Assembly (NCBI GenBank): GCA_016720145.1
Contig: JADJXV010000024.1
Coordinates: 62,001-126,000 of the forward strand
Direction of reading: 5' to 3'
DNA: 64,000 nt
DNA from: Ignavibacteria bacterium
GTDB lineage: Bacteria > Bacteroidota > Ignavibacteria > Kapaibacteriales > UBA961
The translations under genes and the position numbers were made by a program. The notes under the pieces were generated by a model. The model saw only the letters and a list, made by a program, of their open reading frames with translations, was not told the origin of the DNA and made no database searches. Shown piece after piece: positions 40,079 to 48,688 of this stretch (the stretch's first letter is position 1; each line of letters opens with the position of its first letter).

Positions 40079-40498
40079 GTCTGAACTATGATTTATGTGA
40101 TTTTCATGATTAACATGATTATTAATTGTAGTTGTAGATCTGTCTCATAGAATTATAGTATGGTATAATATCCCTTCTATCCTTCTATCCTTGAATCCTT
40201 CAATCCTTCGATCCTTCTATCCATCAATCCATCAATCCTTTAATCCTTCAATCCTTTAATACTTCAAACCTTCAAACCTTTAATCCTTCAATCCTTTAAT
40301 CCTAACATCCTTTTATCCTATAAATCCTTCAAACCCTCAATCCTAAAATCATTCAATCCTATAAATCCTAGTTCAGACCATCAATCCTTCAAACCCTCAA
40401 TCCTAAATCCTTCAATCCTATAAATCCTAGTTCAGACCATCAATCCTTCAAACCCTTCAATCCTATAATCCTTCAATCCTATAAATCCTAGTTCAGAC
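40079..40498. mobile_element. MITE-like element 2 with terminal inverted repeats
   Basis: The left end (GTCTGAACTATGATTTATG from 40079) and right end (TATAAATCCTAGTTCAGAC up to 40498) match element 1. The first about 95 nt are nearly identical to the left end of element 1. The right part holds CCTTCAAT-type octamers and about 63-bp tandem units ending in CTAGTTCAGACC. It fits exactly between the start codon of gene R and the stop codon of gene S. Confidence 0.75.
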
Positions 40499-42394
40499 CT
40501 GTTCCAAGAAATACGTCCTCATCATGCCTTTACCCTTGATTTCAATTTCACCTCTTTCTGTAAATTGTAGGGACATTGGGGATATTGGGGATATTGGGGA
40601 CATTGGGGACATTGATGTCATTGTTGACGGTAGGGACAGTTCGAGATCATTCCCTACAACAAGTGTATTCATAAACTCATCGGACACATGTATCTTCCCC
40701 GGCTCGCCGTGCGATTCCATCCTGCTAGCAATATTCACCGCATCACCATAAATATCATAAGCAAGTTTCCCTGTACCGATTAAACCCGCCGTAATTTCCC
40801 CGCAATGCAAGCCAATTCTCAGGTGAAATAGCGTTCCATCCGGTAGGTGTTTGCGGATGTCTTCCGGCAATTTAATATCCTCCATCATTTCAAGCGCCAT
40901 GCGTGCAAGACGTTCGCAATGATCAGGATACGTTATCGGAGCTCCGCAGACAGCCATGTACCCGTCGCCGATCGTTTTAATGCGCTCGCAGCCATATTTC
41001 GCAGCGATAGAGTCGAAGTGTTCAAAGATAAAATTCATAAATCCCAGTACAGCGGCGGGTGGCATTTTCGAGGAAATTTTGGTAAATCCCACTACATCGG
41101 CAAAAAGAACTGACGCACTTTCGAAATAGTCAGCGATATGCGTTTCGCCCTTTATCACACGGTCGGCGATGGATTGAGGCAGGGTTTTATGGAGGAGGCG
41201 TTTGGTAGCATCTGCCTCGGCACGTTCATTGCTGAGAGCCCTGTCTATATCATAGTTTTGTGCTTGTTGAATTAATTCTTCATTTTGGACTTCATCCTTG
41301 ATTTCATGGTGTTTCGACTTGTAATGATACGCCTCCTCCCATCTGTTTTCCGATTTATAGAGGTCGGAAAGGAACAGACAGAATCGATAGGTATATTTTC
41401 TGCGTCCGAAGTCCTGTGACTGTGCAATTGACTTGAGCAAATATTCCTCCCCCTTCACCGGATCATATCCTTCATACTTTTTATCTGCGTAGAGTTCACC
41501 GATACTACCCAAAATAAAGGAACTACTGTTCATAGTACCACTATCCTCGTGCAAAGCGAGCGCTTTACCGTAGTATTCCAATGCATTATCATACAATCCG
41601 GTGTCTTTATACACGAGCCCGATATTTACGGTGTTTTGAGCAATTTGTCCTTTCAATCCAAGATCTATGCTAAGTGCAAGGGCTCTGCTATAGAACTCCA
41701 TTGCTTTATCATACTTGCCAAGATAATAATAGGAAACCCCGATGTTCCCAATAATTCCACTTTGCAGGTTTGAATTCACATTGTGTTTTTCACATAGTGC
41801 AAGCGCATTCAAGGCATATTCTAATGCTTTATCATATAAATTAAGTAGCGAATACAACCCCGAGAGGGACTGCATGGTGATAACGGTGCTCATTATATCG
41901 TCGGTTGCCTCTAAAATGGTCAATGCTCGGGTTGTACATTCTAAGGCGCGATGGTAATCGGATATTGATGCATATACTTTACCAATATTACTCAAATTTC
42001 TAGCAATGCCTCCTTGGTCGCCGAGTTCTTCATAAATGGCAATCGCTCGGTTCGTATTTTCAATAGAAAGGAGAAATTCATTACGAGATCCATAAAATTG
42101 CCCAAACCCCGCATAAGCTTTGGCTTCCGTATCGCGGCTCTTCGATTCTTTTGCGGCAAGGAGTCCGGACGTAAAATAATCAAATGCTTCATCTGCTCGA
42201 TTTTGCCGATAAAGTGCTGCACCCATCCCAACAAGAGCTTGAGCTTGAAGCTCTCCAAGTCCGGGCAGATTTTCAGAAGAAGAAATATTTTCGAGCACTA
42301 TAGCAAAGATTCTTTCAGATTCTTTGAAATTATAGTGAATACGCGTCTGGGCAAACGCTTGGTCAAGGAGTTCGTTGATTTCTTCGTAATTCAT
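40493..42394 (-). CDS. TPR-class III adenylate cyclase S (group IV, linker c)
   Basis: The 633-residue protein has about five rather divergent TPRs (90-300; GKYDKAMEFYSRAL, GLYDNALEYYGKAL) and EGYDPVKGEEYLLKSI. The catalytic domain starts near 426 (LFADVVGFTKISSKMPP, FMNFIFEHFD) with Asp433, Lys473, Asp477, Asp547, Asn554 and Arg558; the motif VNIASRM has Ile for Thr. The linker is the longest Ser/Pro tract in the window (TMTSMSPMSPISPISPMS), encoded by short GGGGAYATT units, next to a GTAGGGACAG palindrome. The tail is MRTYFLEQV, with Arg for Lys. The last Val and the stop are contributed by MITE-like element 2. The start overlaps gene T's stop by 4 nt. Confidence 0.92.
   Translation of the reverse strand: MNYEEINELLDQAFAQTRIHYNFKESERIFAIVLENISSSENLPGLGELQAQALVGMGAALYRQNRADEAFDYFTSGLLAAKESKSRDTEAKAYAGFGQFYGSRNEFLLSIENTNRAIAIYEELGDQGGIARNLSNIGKVYASISDYHRALECTTRALTILEATDDIMSTVITMQSLSGLYSLLNLYDKALEYALNALALCEKHNVNSNLQSGIIGNIGVSYYYLGKYDKAMEFYSRALALSIDLGLKGQIAQNTVNIGLVYKDTGLYDNALEYYGKALALHEDSGTMNSSSFILGSIGELYADKKYEGYDPVKGEEYLLKSIAQSQDFGRRKYTYRFCLFLSDLYKSENRWEEAYHYKSKHHEIKDEVQNEELIQQAQNYDIDRALSNERAEADATKRLLHKTLPQSIADRVIKGETHIADYFESASVLFADVVGFTKISSKMPPAAVLGFMNFIFEHFDSIAAKYGCERIKTIGDGYMAVCGAPITYPDHCERLARMALEMMEDIKLPEDIRKHLPDGTLFHLRIGLHCGEITAGLIGTGKLAYDIYGDAVNIASRMESHGEPGKIHVSDEFMNTLVVGNDLELSLPSTMTSMSPMSPISPISPMSLQFTERGEIEIKGKGMMRTYFLEQV
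40568..40625. repeat. GGGGAYATT short tandem repeat in the linker of gene S
   Basis: GGGACATT, GGGGATATT and GGGGACATT units run head to tail and are read on the minus strand as repeated Ser-Pro-Met/Ile codons. Shorter versions occur at the same position in genes B, G, H, I, J, O, X and Z. Confidence 0.85.
40630..40657. repeat. GTAGGGACAG palindrome family, copy in gene S
   Basis: An imperfect palindrome beginning GTAGGGACAG and ending TTCCCTAC. Related elements are in gene X (50809-50842) and, more degraded, gene H (12769-12796). Confidence 0.65.
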
Positions 42395-44388
42395 TGATTT
42401 ACAGTAGATTGTTTCATAAAATACGTTTTCATTCTCCCCTTACCCTTTATCTCAATTTCCTCCCGCTCTTCAAACACTATTCCACCTAAATCATCACCCG
42501 TCATATCCATTCTATTCTGCACGTGAAATGCGAAGTCTTCGCTCACGTGGATGCGCCCCGGCTCACCATGCGATTCCATCCGAGCTGCCGTATTCACCGC
42601 ATCACTGTAAATATCATACACAAAACGCTTTTCACCGACAATCCCGCCGAAAGCCGGACCGATATGTACCCCAATTCTGATACTAAATTTTACGCCTTTA
42701 GGAAGGGAAGTGCGGATGTCTTCAGGTAATTGAATATCACCCATCATTTCCATCGCAGCGTGAGCTATGCGTTCTGCATGGTCTTCGCAGGTAATCGGAG
42801 CACCGGCAACTGCCATGTAGCCGTCGCCGATGGTTTTGATTTTCTCGCAACCGTGATGTTCGATTATTCTATCAAATTCTCCGAATACATAATTGAGGAA
42901 GGCGAGTACTTTCCGAGCGGGCATTTTGGAGGCGATGGGTGTGAAGCCGACGATATCAGCAAAGAGGATGGAAATAGAGGTAAAGTAATCGGCTATTTTT
43001 TCACCTTTGATGAGGCGTGTAGCAATACTTGGCGGCAGCACTTGATGCAAAACTGCAGTGGTTGCTTGCGCGCGTTCACGTTCAATTGTAAGAGTTTTCT
43101 CCCGCTCAGCGGCTTGCTTTTGCTGTTCAAGCTGTTGGGCTGATTTCTTTGCTTCATCACTTTGAACTTCGTCTTTAACTGCATGATATTTCTTAAGATT
43201 GATTCCAAAATCCTTCCACCTTTCTTCCTGCTCATAAAATTCAGTTAGGGATTTGAGAAATACAGCAATATTCGATCTATCGCCATTTTCATCGAAAATT
43301 GCCAAAGCTTTCAACAAATATTCTTCGGCTTTGGCAGCATCATAGCCCTCGTATTTCCTGAGACCATATACAATTCCTATATTTCCCATAGAAAGAGCAG
43401 TATTTTTTATATCGTCAATTTCTTCGGATAATTTCAGGGCTTTGCCATTGAATTCAAGCGATTTGTCTAATAATCCGATTTCTCTATACGTATCACCCAT
43501 GTTTACAAATACGGTTGCAATGTCCGATGTATTGCCGAGTTCTTCATATTGAGAATATGCATTGCCATAATATTCCAATGCCTTATCGCGTTGACCTAGC
43601 CCGTCATATACCGAGCCGATGTTCACCATAGCATGGGCTTTGAAGACCTTTTCTCCAATTTCATCAAATTCAAAAAGCGCTTTGTCATAATATTCTAACG
43701 CAGTTTCAAACTCGCCGAGCGATGAATACACCAAACCGATATTTACCAATGTTCCTCCCGTCATTCTTCTATCTCCAAGTTCCATATGAGCTGCAAGGGC
43801 TTTGGCATGGTATTCCAAAGATTTGGGATATGAACCAATTCTGTAGTATTCATTTCCCAAATCGGATAATATGCCGGCTATTCCGGAAGTATATCCGATG
43901 TCTTCATATATGGCGAGCGCCTTGACGTAGTATTCAAATGCAAGTGGCGAGTTAAGTTTACTATATGCCATCCCGATATAGAGAACAACAGTTGCAATTC
44001 CTTTTTTATCATTGAGTTCTTCATATAAGCCGGAGGCTTCAGAATAGTATTCCAATGTTCGCTTGAAATCATTAAAATAATGGTAAGTCGCACCCAAATC
44101 CACTTTCGCCTGTGCAATATCGGGCTTATTTTGTGTCATATTTGCTATTATTAACTCTTCTTCAGCAGTGGCGAGTGCTTCGTCGGGTTTGCCGCCGCGA
44201 CGTTGAGCTATAGCTAATTGATGCAAAGCACTGCAGCGAATTGAGAGGAGTTCTTTGTTAGTGACGTCTTCCGTTGTTTGGAGTTCGGCGAGAACTTCAT
44301 TGCAGAGCATTTGAGCCGCTGCAAAATCTCTTTTGATGTTTTCAGCATCTGCCTGACATATTTTGGCTTGTAGTTCTTCGTGTTTCAT
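42391..44388 (-). CDS. TPR-class III adenylate cyclase T (group III, linker d)
   Basis: A 665-residue member with six TPRs (about 95-330), one of them short (NSPLAFEYYVKAL), and EGYDAAKAEEYLLKAL. The adaptor YHAVKDEVQSDEAKKSAQQ leads into the transducer LLHQVLPPSIATRLIKG (LHQ where most have LHN or LHK). The catalytic domain starts near 471, with Asp478, Lys518, Asp522, Asp592, Asn599 and Arg603. The glycine-loop segment reads VHIGPAFGGIVG, a signature shared only with U and W. The linker FAFHVQNRMDMTGDDLGG is type d, with EREEIEIKGKG in the tail. Both ends overlap neighbours by 4 nt (S and U), so it sits in a tight S-T-U cluster. Confidence 0.93.
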   Translation of the reverse strand: MKHEELQAKICQADAENIKRDFAAAQMLCNEVLAELQTTEDVTNKELLSIRCSALHQLAIAQRRGGKPDEALATAEEELIIANMTQNKPDIAQAKVDLGATYHYFNDFKRTLEYYSEASGLYEELNDKKGIATVVLYIGMAYSKLNSPLAFEYYVKALAIYEDIGYTSGIAGILSDLGNEYYRIGSYPKSLEYHAKALAAHMELGDRRMTGGTLVNIGLVYSSLGEFETALEYYDKALFEFDEIGEKVFKAHAMVNIGSVYDGLGQRDKALEYYGNAYSQYEELGNTSDIATVFVNMGDTYREIGLLDKSLEFNGKALKLSEEIDDIKNTALSMGNIGIVYGLRKYEGYDAAKAEEYLLKALAIFDENGDRSNIAVFLKSLTEFYEQEERWKDFGINLKKYHAVKDEVQSDEAKKSAQQLEQQKQAAEREKTLTIERERAQATTAVLHQVLPPSIATRLIKGEKIADYFTSISILFADIVGFTPIASKMPARKVLAFLNYVFGEFDRIIEHHGCEKIKTIGDGYMAVAGAPITCEDHAERIAHAAMEMMGDIQLPEDIRTSLPKGVKFSIRIGVHIGPAFGGIVGEKRFVYDIYSDAVNTAARMESHGEPGRIHVSEDFAFHVQNRMDMTGDDLGGIVFEEREEIEIKGKGRMKTYFMKQSTVNQ

Positions 44389-46577
44389 AGTAATCTTTCC
44401 ATAAAATACGTTTTCATTCTCCCCTTACCCTTGATCTCCATCTCGCCACGTTCCTCAAACACAATCCCACCCAAGTCATCGCCCGTCATTGCCATCCTAT
44501 TCTGCAAGTGAAATGCGAACTCTTCGCTGACGTGAATGCGTCCCGGCTCGCCGTGCGATTCCATTCGAGCTGCCGTATTCACCGCATCACTGTAAATATC
44601 ATACACAAAACGCTTTTCGCCGACAATTCCACCGAAAGCCGGACCAATATTAATTCCTATTCTAATATTGAAAATTGCACCTTTGGGTAGGGAAGAGCGG
44701 ATATCTTCAGGTAATTGAATATCGCCCATCATTTCCATCGCAGCGTGAGCTATGCGTTCTGCATGGTCTTCGCAGGTAATCGGAGCACCGGCAACTGCCA
44801 TATAGCCGTCGCCGATCGTTTTGATTTTCTCGCAGCCGTGATGTTCGATGATTCTATCAAATTCTCCAAAGACATAATTGAGGAAGGCGAGTACTTTCCG
44901 AGCGGGCATTTTGGAAGCGATGGGTGTGAAGCCGACGATATCGGCAAAGAGGATGGAAATAGAGGTGAAGTAATCGGCTATTTTTTCACCTTTGATGAGG
45001 CGGTCAGCGATGCTCGGTGGTAAGACTTTATGGAGCAACCCCGTCGTTGCGATCATCTTTGCATCGGCAGTTGCCTTGGCAAGTTCTATTGCTTTTTGTT
45101 GCTCGCGAAGTACTTCTTGTTTCTTGATATCTTCAGCATTTACTTCGCCTTTTATTTCAATGTGTTTTTTGAAATAGAGGAGCGCTTCAGCATCACGCTT
45201 TTGAATCTCATAAAGATCTGCAAGGGATTTATAATCTTCAACCAACAGTTCTTTTGCTCCAATATCTGTACTGATAGCCACTGCATGAAGCAGAAGCTCT
45301 TCTGCCTTTAGAACATTATATCCTTCAAACTTTTTCTTGGTATAGAGATTTGCAATCATCCCCATAGTACGGGCTATCTCTGACTTTTGCCCGAGTTCTT
45401 GATGAGCGACTAGAGCTTTGGTTAAGTAATCCAAGGCCAGATCGTAACTGCCAAGAGAAACATAGACATTCCCGATATTTCCCGTGCAATTGGCCACCTC
45501 TGACTTATTACCGAGTTCATGATGCTCTGCAAGTGCTTTAGCGAAGTATTCCAACGCTATGTCATAACTGCCAATATTAAAATATACGATCCCAATGTTA
45601 CCTGTACAATTTGCCCTGAACGATTTTTCTCCTAATGTATCGAATAGAGCTAATGCTCTTCCAAAGTATTCCAATGCCTTGTCATTGGATCCAAGAGAAG
45701 TAAACACTGTACCAAGGTTCACCAACGTACCACCAACACTTTTTTTATCCCCTAATTCTTCCATGCAAATGAGTACTTTGCCGTAGTATTCCAATGCCTT
45801 GTCGTAGGAGCCAAGAGAATAATACACATTTCCCATACTTCCCGTTACAATAGCGATTCCGGTCGTATCTCCAAGTACTTCATGAACGGCGAGAGCTCTG
45901 GCGTAACATTCTAAAGCCTTGTCGTAACTGCCAAGAAGTTGATTTATACTCCCAATTTTCCCTGTAACCGTTGCCACTCCCCACTTTTCTCCAATTACTT
46001 CGTACATGGTGAGAGATTTGGTATAGTATTCCAAAGCCTTATCGTAACTGCCAAGATTCCTATACACATTACCGATATTCATGGTAAGTTTGCTCACTTC
46101 CGACTTTTCTCCGAGCACTTCATAAGCGGCGAGAGATTTGGAGTAGTATTCCAAAGCCGTACTGTAGCTGCCACGAGAAGTATAGATATTCCCGAATATA
46201 TTCCATGCTTTTGGTTTGATGAGTTCAAGGTTGCCTTCCTCCGTTAGAGCAAGCCCTCGATGGGCTAGCACTAGTGAGTCATCATAATTTTCTCGTCGTA
46301 ATTCTATGGCAGCCAGCGATAGTAGTGCATGAGCCCTTAGCGTAAGGACGGTATCGCTCCCAGCCCGCACCGCAAAGGAAGAAGTCAACTTTGTATCATC
46401 TTCAGATAAGTGACCGGATTCTGAGAATTGGTTGCTCATTGGCGTAGATTCTTGCTGGGTGAACGTTTCAATCTCGTCCAGAACTTGAGTGACAAGTAGT
46501 TTAGCTGCAACATAGTTACCTTTTTTTGTTTCATCATCTACTTGTTGTATCAAGATTGTGATTTCTTCGTTTGTCAT
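44385..46577 (-). CDS. TPR-class III adenylate cyclase U (group III, linker d)
   Basis: The 730 residues begin with a longer cap containing an extra polar insert (QQESTPMSNQFSESGH, about 41-56). Seven regular TPRs (GSYDKALEYYTKSL, GSYDIALEYFAKAL, about 125-420) and EGYNVLKAEELLLHAV follow. The adaptor KKHIEIKGEVNAEDIKK resembles that of gene C. The catalytic domain from about 539 is almost identical to that of gene T, in DNA as well, with Asp546, Lys586, Asp590, Asp660, Asn667 and Arg671. So T and U share a catalytic half but have different TPR halves. Linker type d; tail MKTYFMERLL. It starts 11 nt beyond the stop of gene V. Confidence 0.93.
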   Translation of the reverse strand: MTNEEITILIQQVDDETKKGNYVAAKLLVTQVLDEIETFTQQESTPMSNQFSESGHLSEDDTKLTSSFAVRAGSDTVLTLRAHALLSLAAIELRRENYDDSLVLAHRGLALTEEGNLELIKPKAWNIFGNIYTSRGSYSTALEYYSKSLAAYEVLGEKSEVSKLTMNIGNVYRNLGSYDKALEYYTKSLTMYEVIGEKWGVATVTGKIGSINQLLGSYDKALECYARALAVHEVLGDTTGIAIVTGSMGNVYYSLGSYDKALEYYGKVLICMEELGDKKSVGGTLVNLGTVFTSLGSNDKALEYFGRALALFDTLGEKSFRANCTGNIGIVYFNIGSYDIALEYFAKALAEHHELGNKSEVANCTGNIGNVYVSLGSYDLALDYLTKALVAHQELGQKSEIARTMGMIANLYTKKKFEGYNVLKAEELLLHAVAISTDIGAKELLVEDYKSLADLYEIQKRDAEALLYFKKHIEIKGEVNAEDIKKQEVLREQQKAIELAKATADAKMIATTGLLHKVLPPSIADRLIKGEKIADYFTSISILFADIVGFTPIASKMPARKVLAFLNYVFGEFDRIIEHHGCEKIKTIGDGYMAVAGAPITCEDHAERIAHAAMEMMGDIQLPEDIRSSLPKGAIFNIRIGINIGPAFGGIVGEKRFVYDIYSDAVNTAARMESHGEPGRIHVSEEFAFHLQNRMAMTGDDLGGIVFEERGEMEIKGKGRMKTYFMERLL

Positions 46578-46588
46578 AGTAGTAATAT

Positions 46589-48688
46589 TTATTTTACTTG
46601 TTCTAAAAAATACGTTTTCATTCTCCCCTTACCCTTGATCTCAATCTCATCTCGTTCGACAAAAACTATCCCACCCAAGTCATCACCCGTCTTATCCAAC
46701 CTATTTTGCAAATGAAAAGCGAACTCCTCGCTGACGTGAATGCGTCCGGGCTCTCCATGCGATTCCATTCTACTTGCCGTATTCACTGCATCTCCCCATA
46801 AATCGTAGGCAAATTTATTCTCGCCAATAATACCTGCAACCACCGAACCCGAGTGCAAGCCAATTCTAATGGTAATGTTATCACCTGAATTTGATTGGTA
46901 ATTTTTCATTAAATCAGCGACATCCAGCGCAAACATTGCCGCTCTTTCTGCATGATTTTCCTGTGTAATTGGAGCACCGGCAACCGCCATGTACGCATCG
47001 CCGATGGTTTTGATTTTCTCTAGGCCGTGCCTGCGAGCAAGTTGGTCGAATTGAGTGAATATTCCGTTCAACATTCCAACCAACTCTTTAGCAGAAACTC
47101 GTTGAGAAAGCTTTGTAAATCCTACAATATCAGAGAAAAAGACGGAAACGTGCTCGTGTGATTCTGCAATCATTTTCTCTCCCGCCACCATGCGTTCGGC
47201 TATTTGTTCAGGTAGGATGTTATGGAGAATTTTCTCTTGCTCCTGAAAACGGGCGAGTTTTATTTGGCGGTCGCGCTCCGACTCTTCTATCTTTCGACGA
47301 TATTCCAACCGTTCTGATTCTTGCTTTGCCTCATCGCTTTGGACTTCTTTTTCAAGATCATAAAACTTTTTAAAATGGATGAAAGCTTTAGCAACATCTC
47401 CTTTTATATCAAATGCTTTGGACAATTCTAAATGTATGTACATTAAGGATGATTTCTCACCAAGTTGTTCGGCAAGGGCTAACCCTTCCTCAAGTTTCTC
47501 TAACCCCTCATTCAATTTACCTGACTGAACAAGGAGAGAGCCAATTGAAAAGAGATAACTAGCCACGTGTAGATGAGAATGTAATTCATCACGCTGTATT
47601 TTGAGAGCACTTAAATAGTATTCAAGGGATTCCTCATATTGTTCCAAACCAAGTAGTGCGGATCCAATTCCATATCTACAGTGCGCTATTTGAGCTCTAT
47701 CGCCTATTTCTTCCGCAATCTCCAATGCTTCTTTTTTCCAAACTAAGCATCTCGAATAATCTTGAAGAGATGAATATGTATTCCCAATATTCCCTTTTAC
47801 CATTGCAACATGAGTTTTACTTCCAATTTCTTCATGTAAAGGTAGCGACTTTATAAAATATTCCCTTGCTTTTTCATAAGCCAGTAGATTATAATATACT
47901 ATTCCAATGTTGGTGGTCGCAGATGCAATTCCTGATTTTGCACCTATTTCTTGATTAATAGAGAGTGATGTTAAGAAGTGTTCTAATGCTTTCTCATACG
48001 AACCAAGATGTATATTCACATTCCCTAGTATCAAATTATTGGAAGCAATTCTTGACTTTAGTCCAAGCTGCTCATTCACCGCGAGAGACATAGTAAGGTA
48101 TTCCAAAGATTTGTCGTAGGTACCGATACGTTGATACAATTGCCCAATGTTCCCCCAAGCATGGGCTAGATTATATCGATCTCCGAGTTCTTCATAGACA
48201 GAGCCGGCTTTATTGAAGTATTCGAGTGCCTTATCGTAGGAGCCAAGCTCCAAATATACACCACCTATACACCCCGTAACGCCGGCAACTCCTGATATTT
48301 CTCCAAGTTCTTCAAGCGCGGCTAACGCATTGGTATAGTATTCCAATGCCTTGTCGTAGGAGCTAAGATTTAGATACACATTCCCGATGGTATTCCACGC
48401 TTTTGGTTTGATTTTTAGTAGATTATACTCTACCGCGAGCGCAAGTGCTTGCTGTGCTTGAGAGAGGGAGGTGTCGAAATTTCCGAGTTGTCGTTCTATG
48501 CTAGCAATAATGAGGAAAGCGTTAGCGCGGAGCAGGCCCCGATCTCGACCTTCCACGAGAGGAAAGGAGTCTGTTGTGTCGAGGGTAGTAATCACTTCAA
48601 TCGCCAAGCGCTGTGCTTCGTCGTAATTGCCTGTGTTGTCGTGTTCATTTGCTTTGTCGAGCTGGGCTTCGAGTTCTTTGTAGGTCAT
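46589..48688 (-). CDS. TPR-class III adenylate cyclase V (group II body with group III-type linker d)
   Basis: A 699-residue protein with about eight TPRs, including non-standard units (QDYSRCLVWKKEAL, EQYEESLEYYLSAL, GKLNEGLEKLEEGL) also seen in J and AA. The catalytic domain from about 513 is group II (HVSVFFSDIVGFTKLS, ENKFAYDLWGDAVNTASRM) with Asp520, Lys560, Asp564, Asp629, Asn636 and Arg640. From HVSEEF onward it switches to linker d (AFHLQNRLDKTGDDLGGIVF), otherwise found only with group III domains, as in neighbours U and W. It looks like a recombinant. The start overlaps damaged gene W by 4 nt, with GGAG 5 nt upstream. Confidence 0.92.
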   Translation of the reverse strand: MTYKELEAQLDKANEHDNTGNYDEAQRLAIEVITTLDTTDSFPLVEGRDRGLLRANAFLIIASIERQLGNFDTSLSQAQQALALAVEYNLLKIKPKAWNTIGNVYLNLSSYDKALEYYTNALAALEELGEISGVAGVTGCIGGVYLELGSYDKALEYFNKAGSVYEELGDRYNLAHAWGNIGQLYQRIGTYDKSLEYLTMSLAVNEQLGLKSRIASNNLILGNVNIHLGSYEKALEHFLTSLSINQEIGAKSGIASATTNIGIVYYNLLAYEKAREYFIKSLPLHEEIGSKTHVAMVKGNIGNTYSSLQDYSRCLVWKKEALEIAEEIGDRAQIAHCRYGIGSALLGLEQYEESLEYYLSALKIQRDELHSHLHVASYLFSIGSLLVQSGKLNEGLEKLEEGLALAEQLGEKSSLMYIHLELSKAFDIKGDVAKAFIHFKKFYDLEKEVQSDEAKQESERLEYRRKIEESERDRQIKLARFQEQEKILHNILPEQIAERMVAGEKMIAESHEHVSVFFSDIVGFTKLSQRVSAKELVGMLNGIFTQFDQLARRHGLEKIKTIGDAYMAVAGAPITQENHAERAAMFALDVADLMKNYQSNSGDNITIRIGLHSGSVVAGIIGENKFAYDLWGDAVNTASRMESHGEPGRIHVSEEFAFHLQNRLDKTGDDLGGIVFVERDEIEIKGKGRMKTYFLEQVK

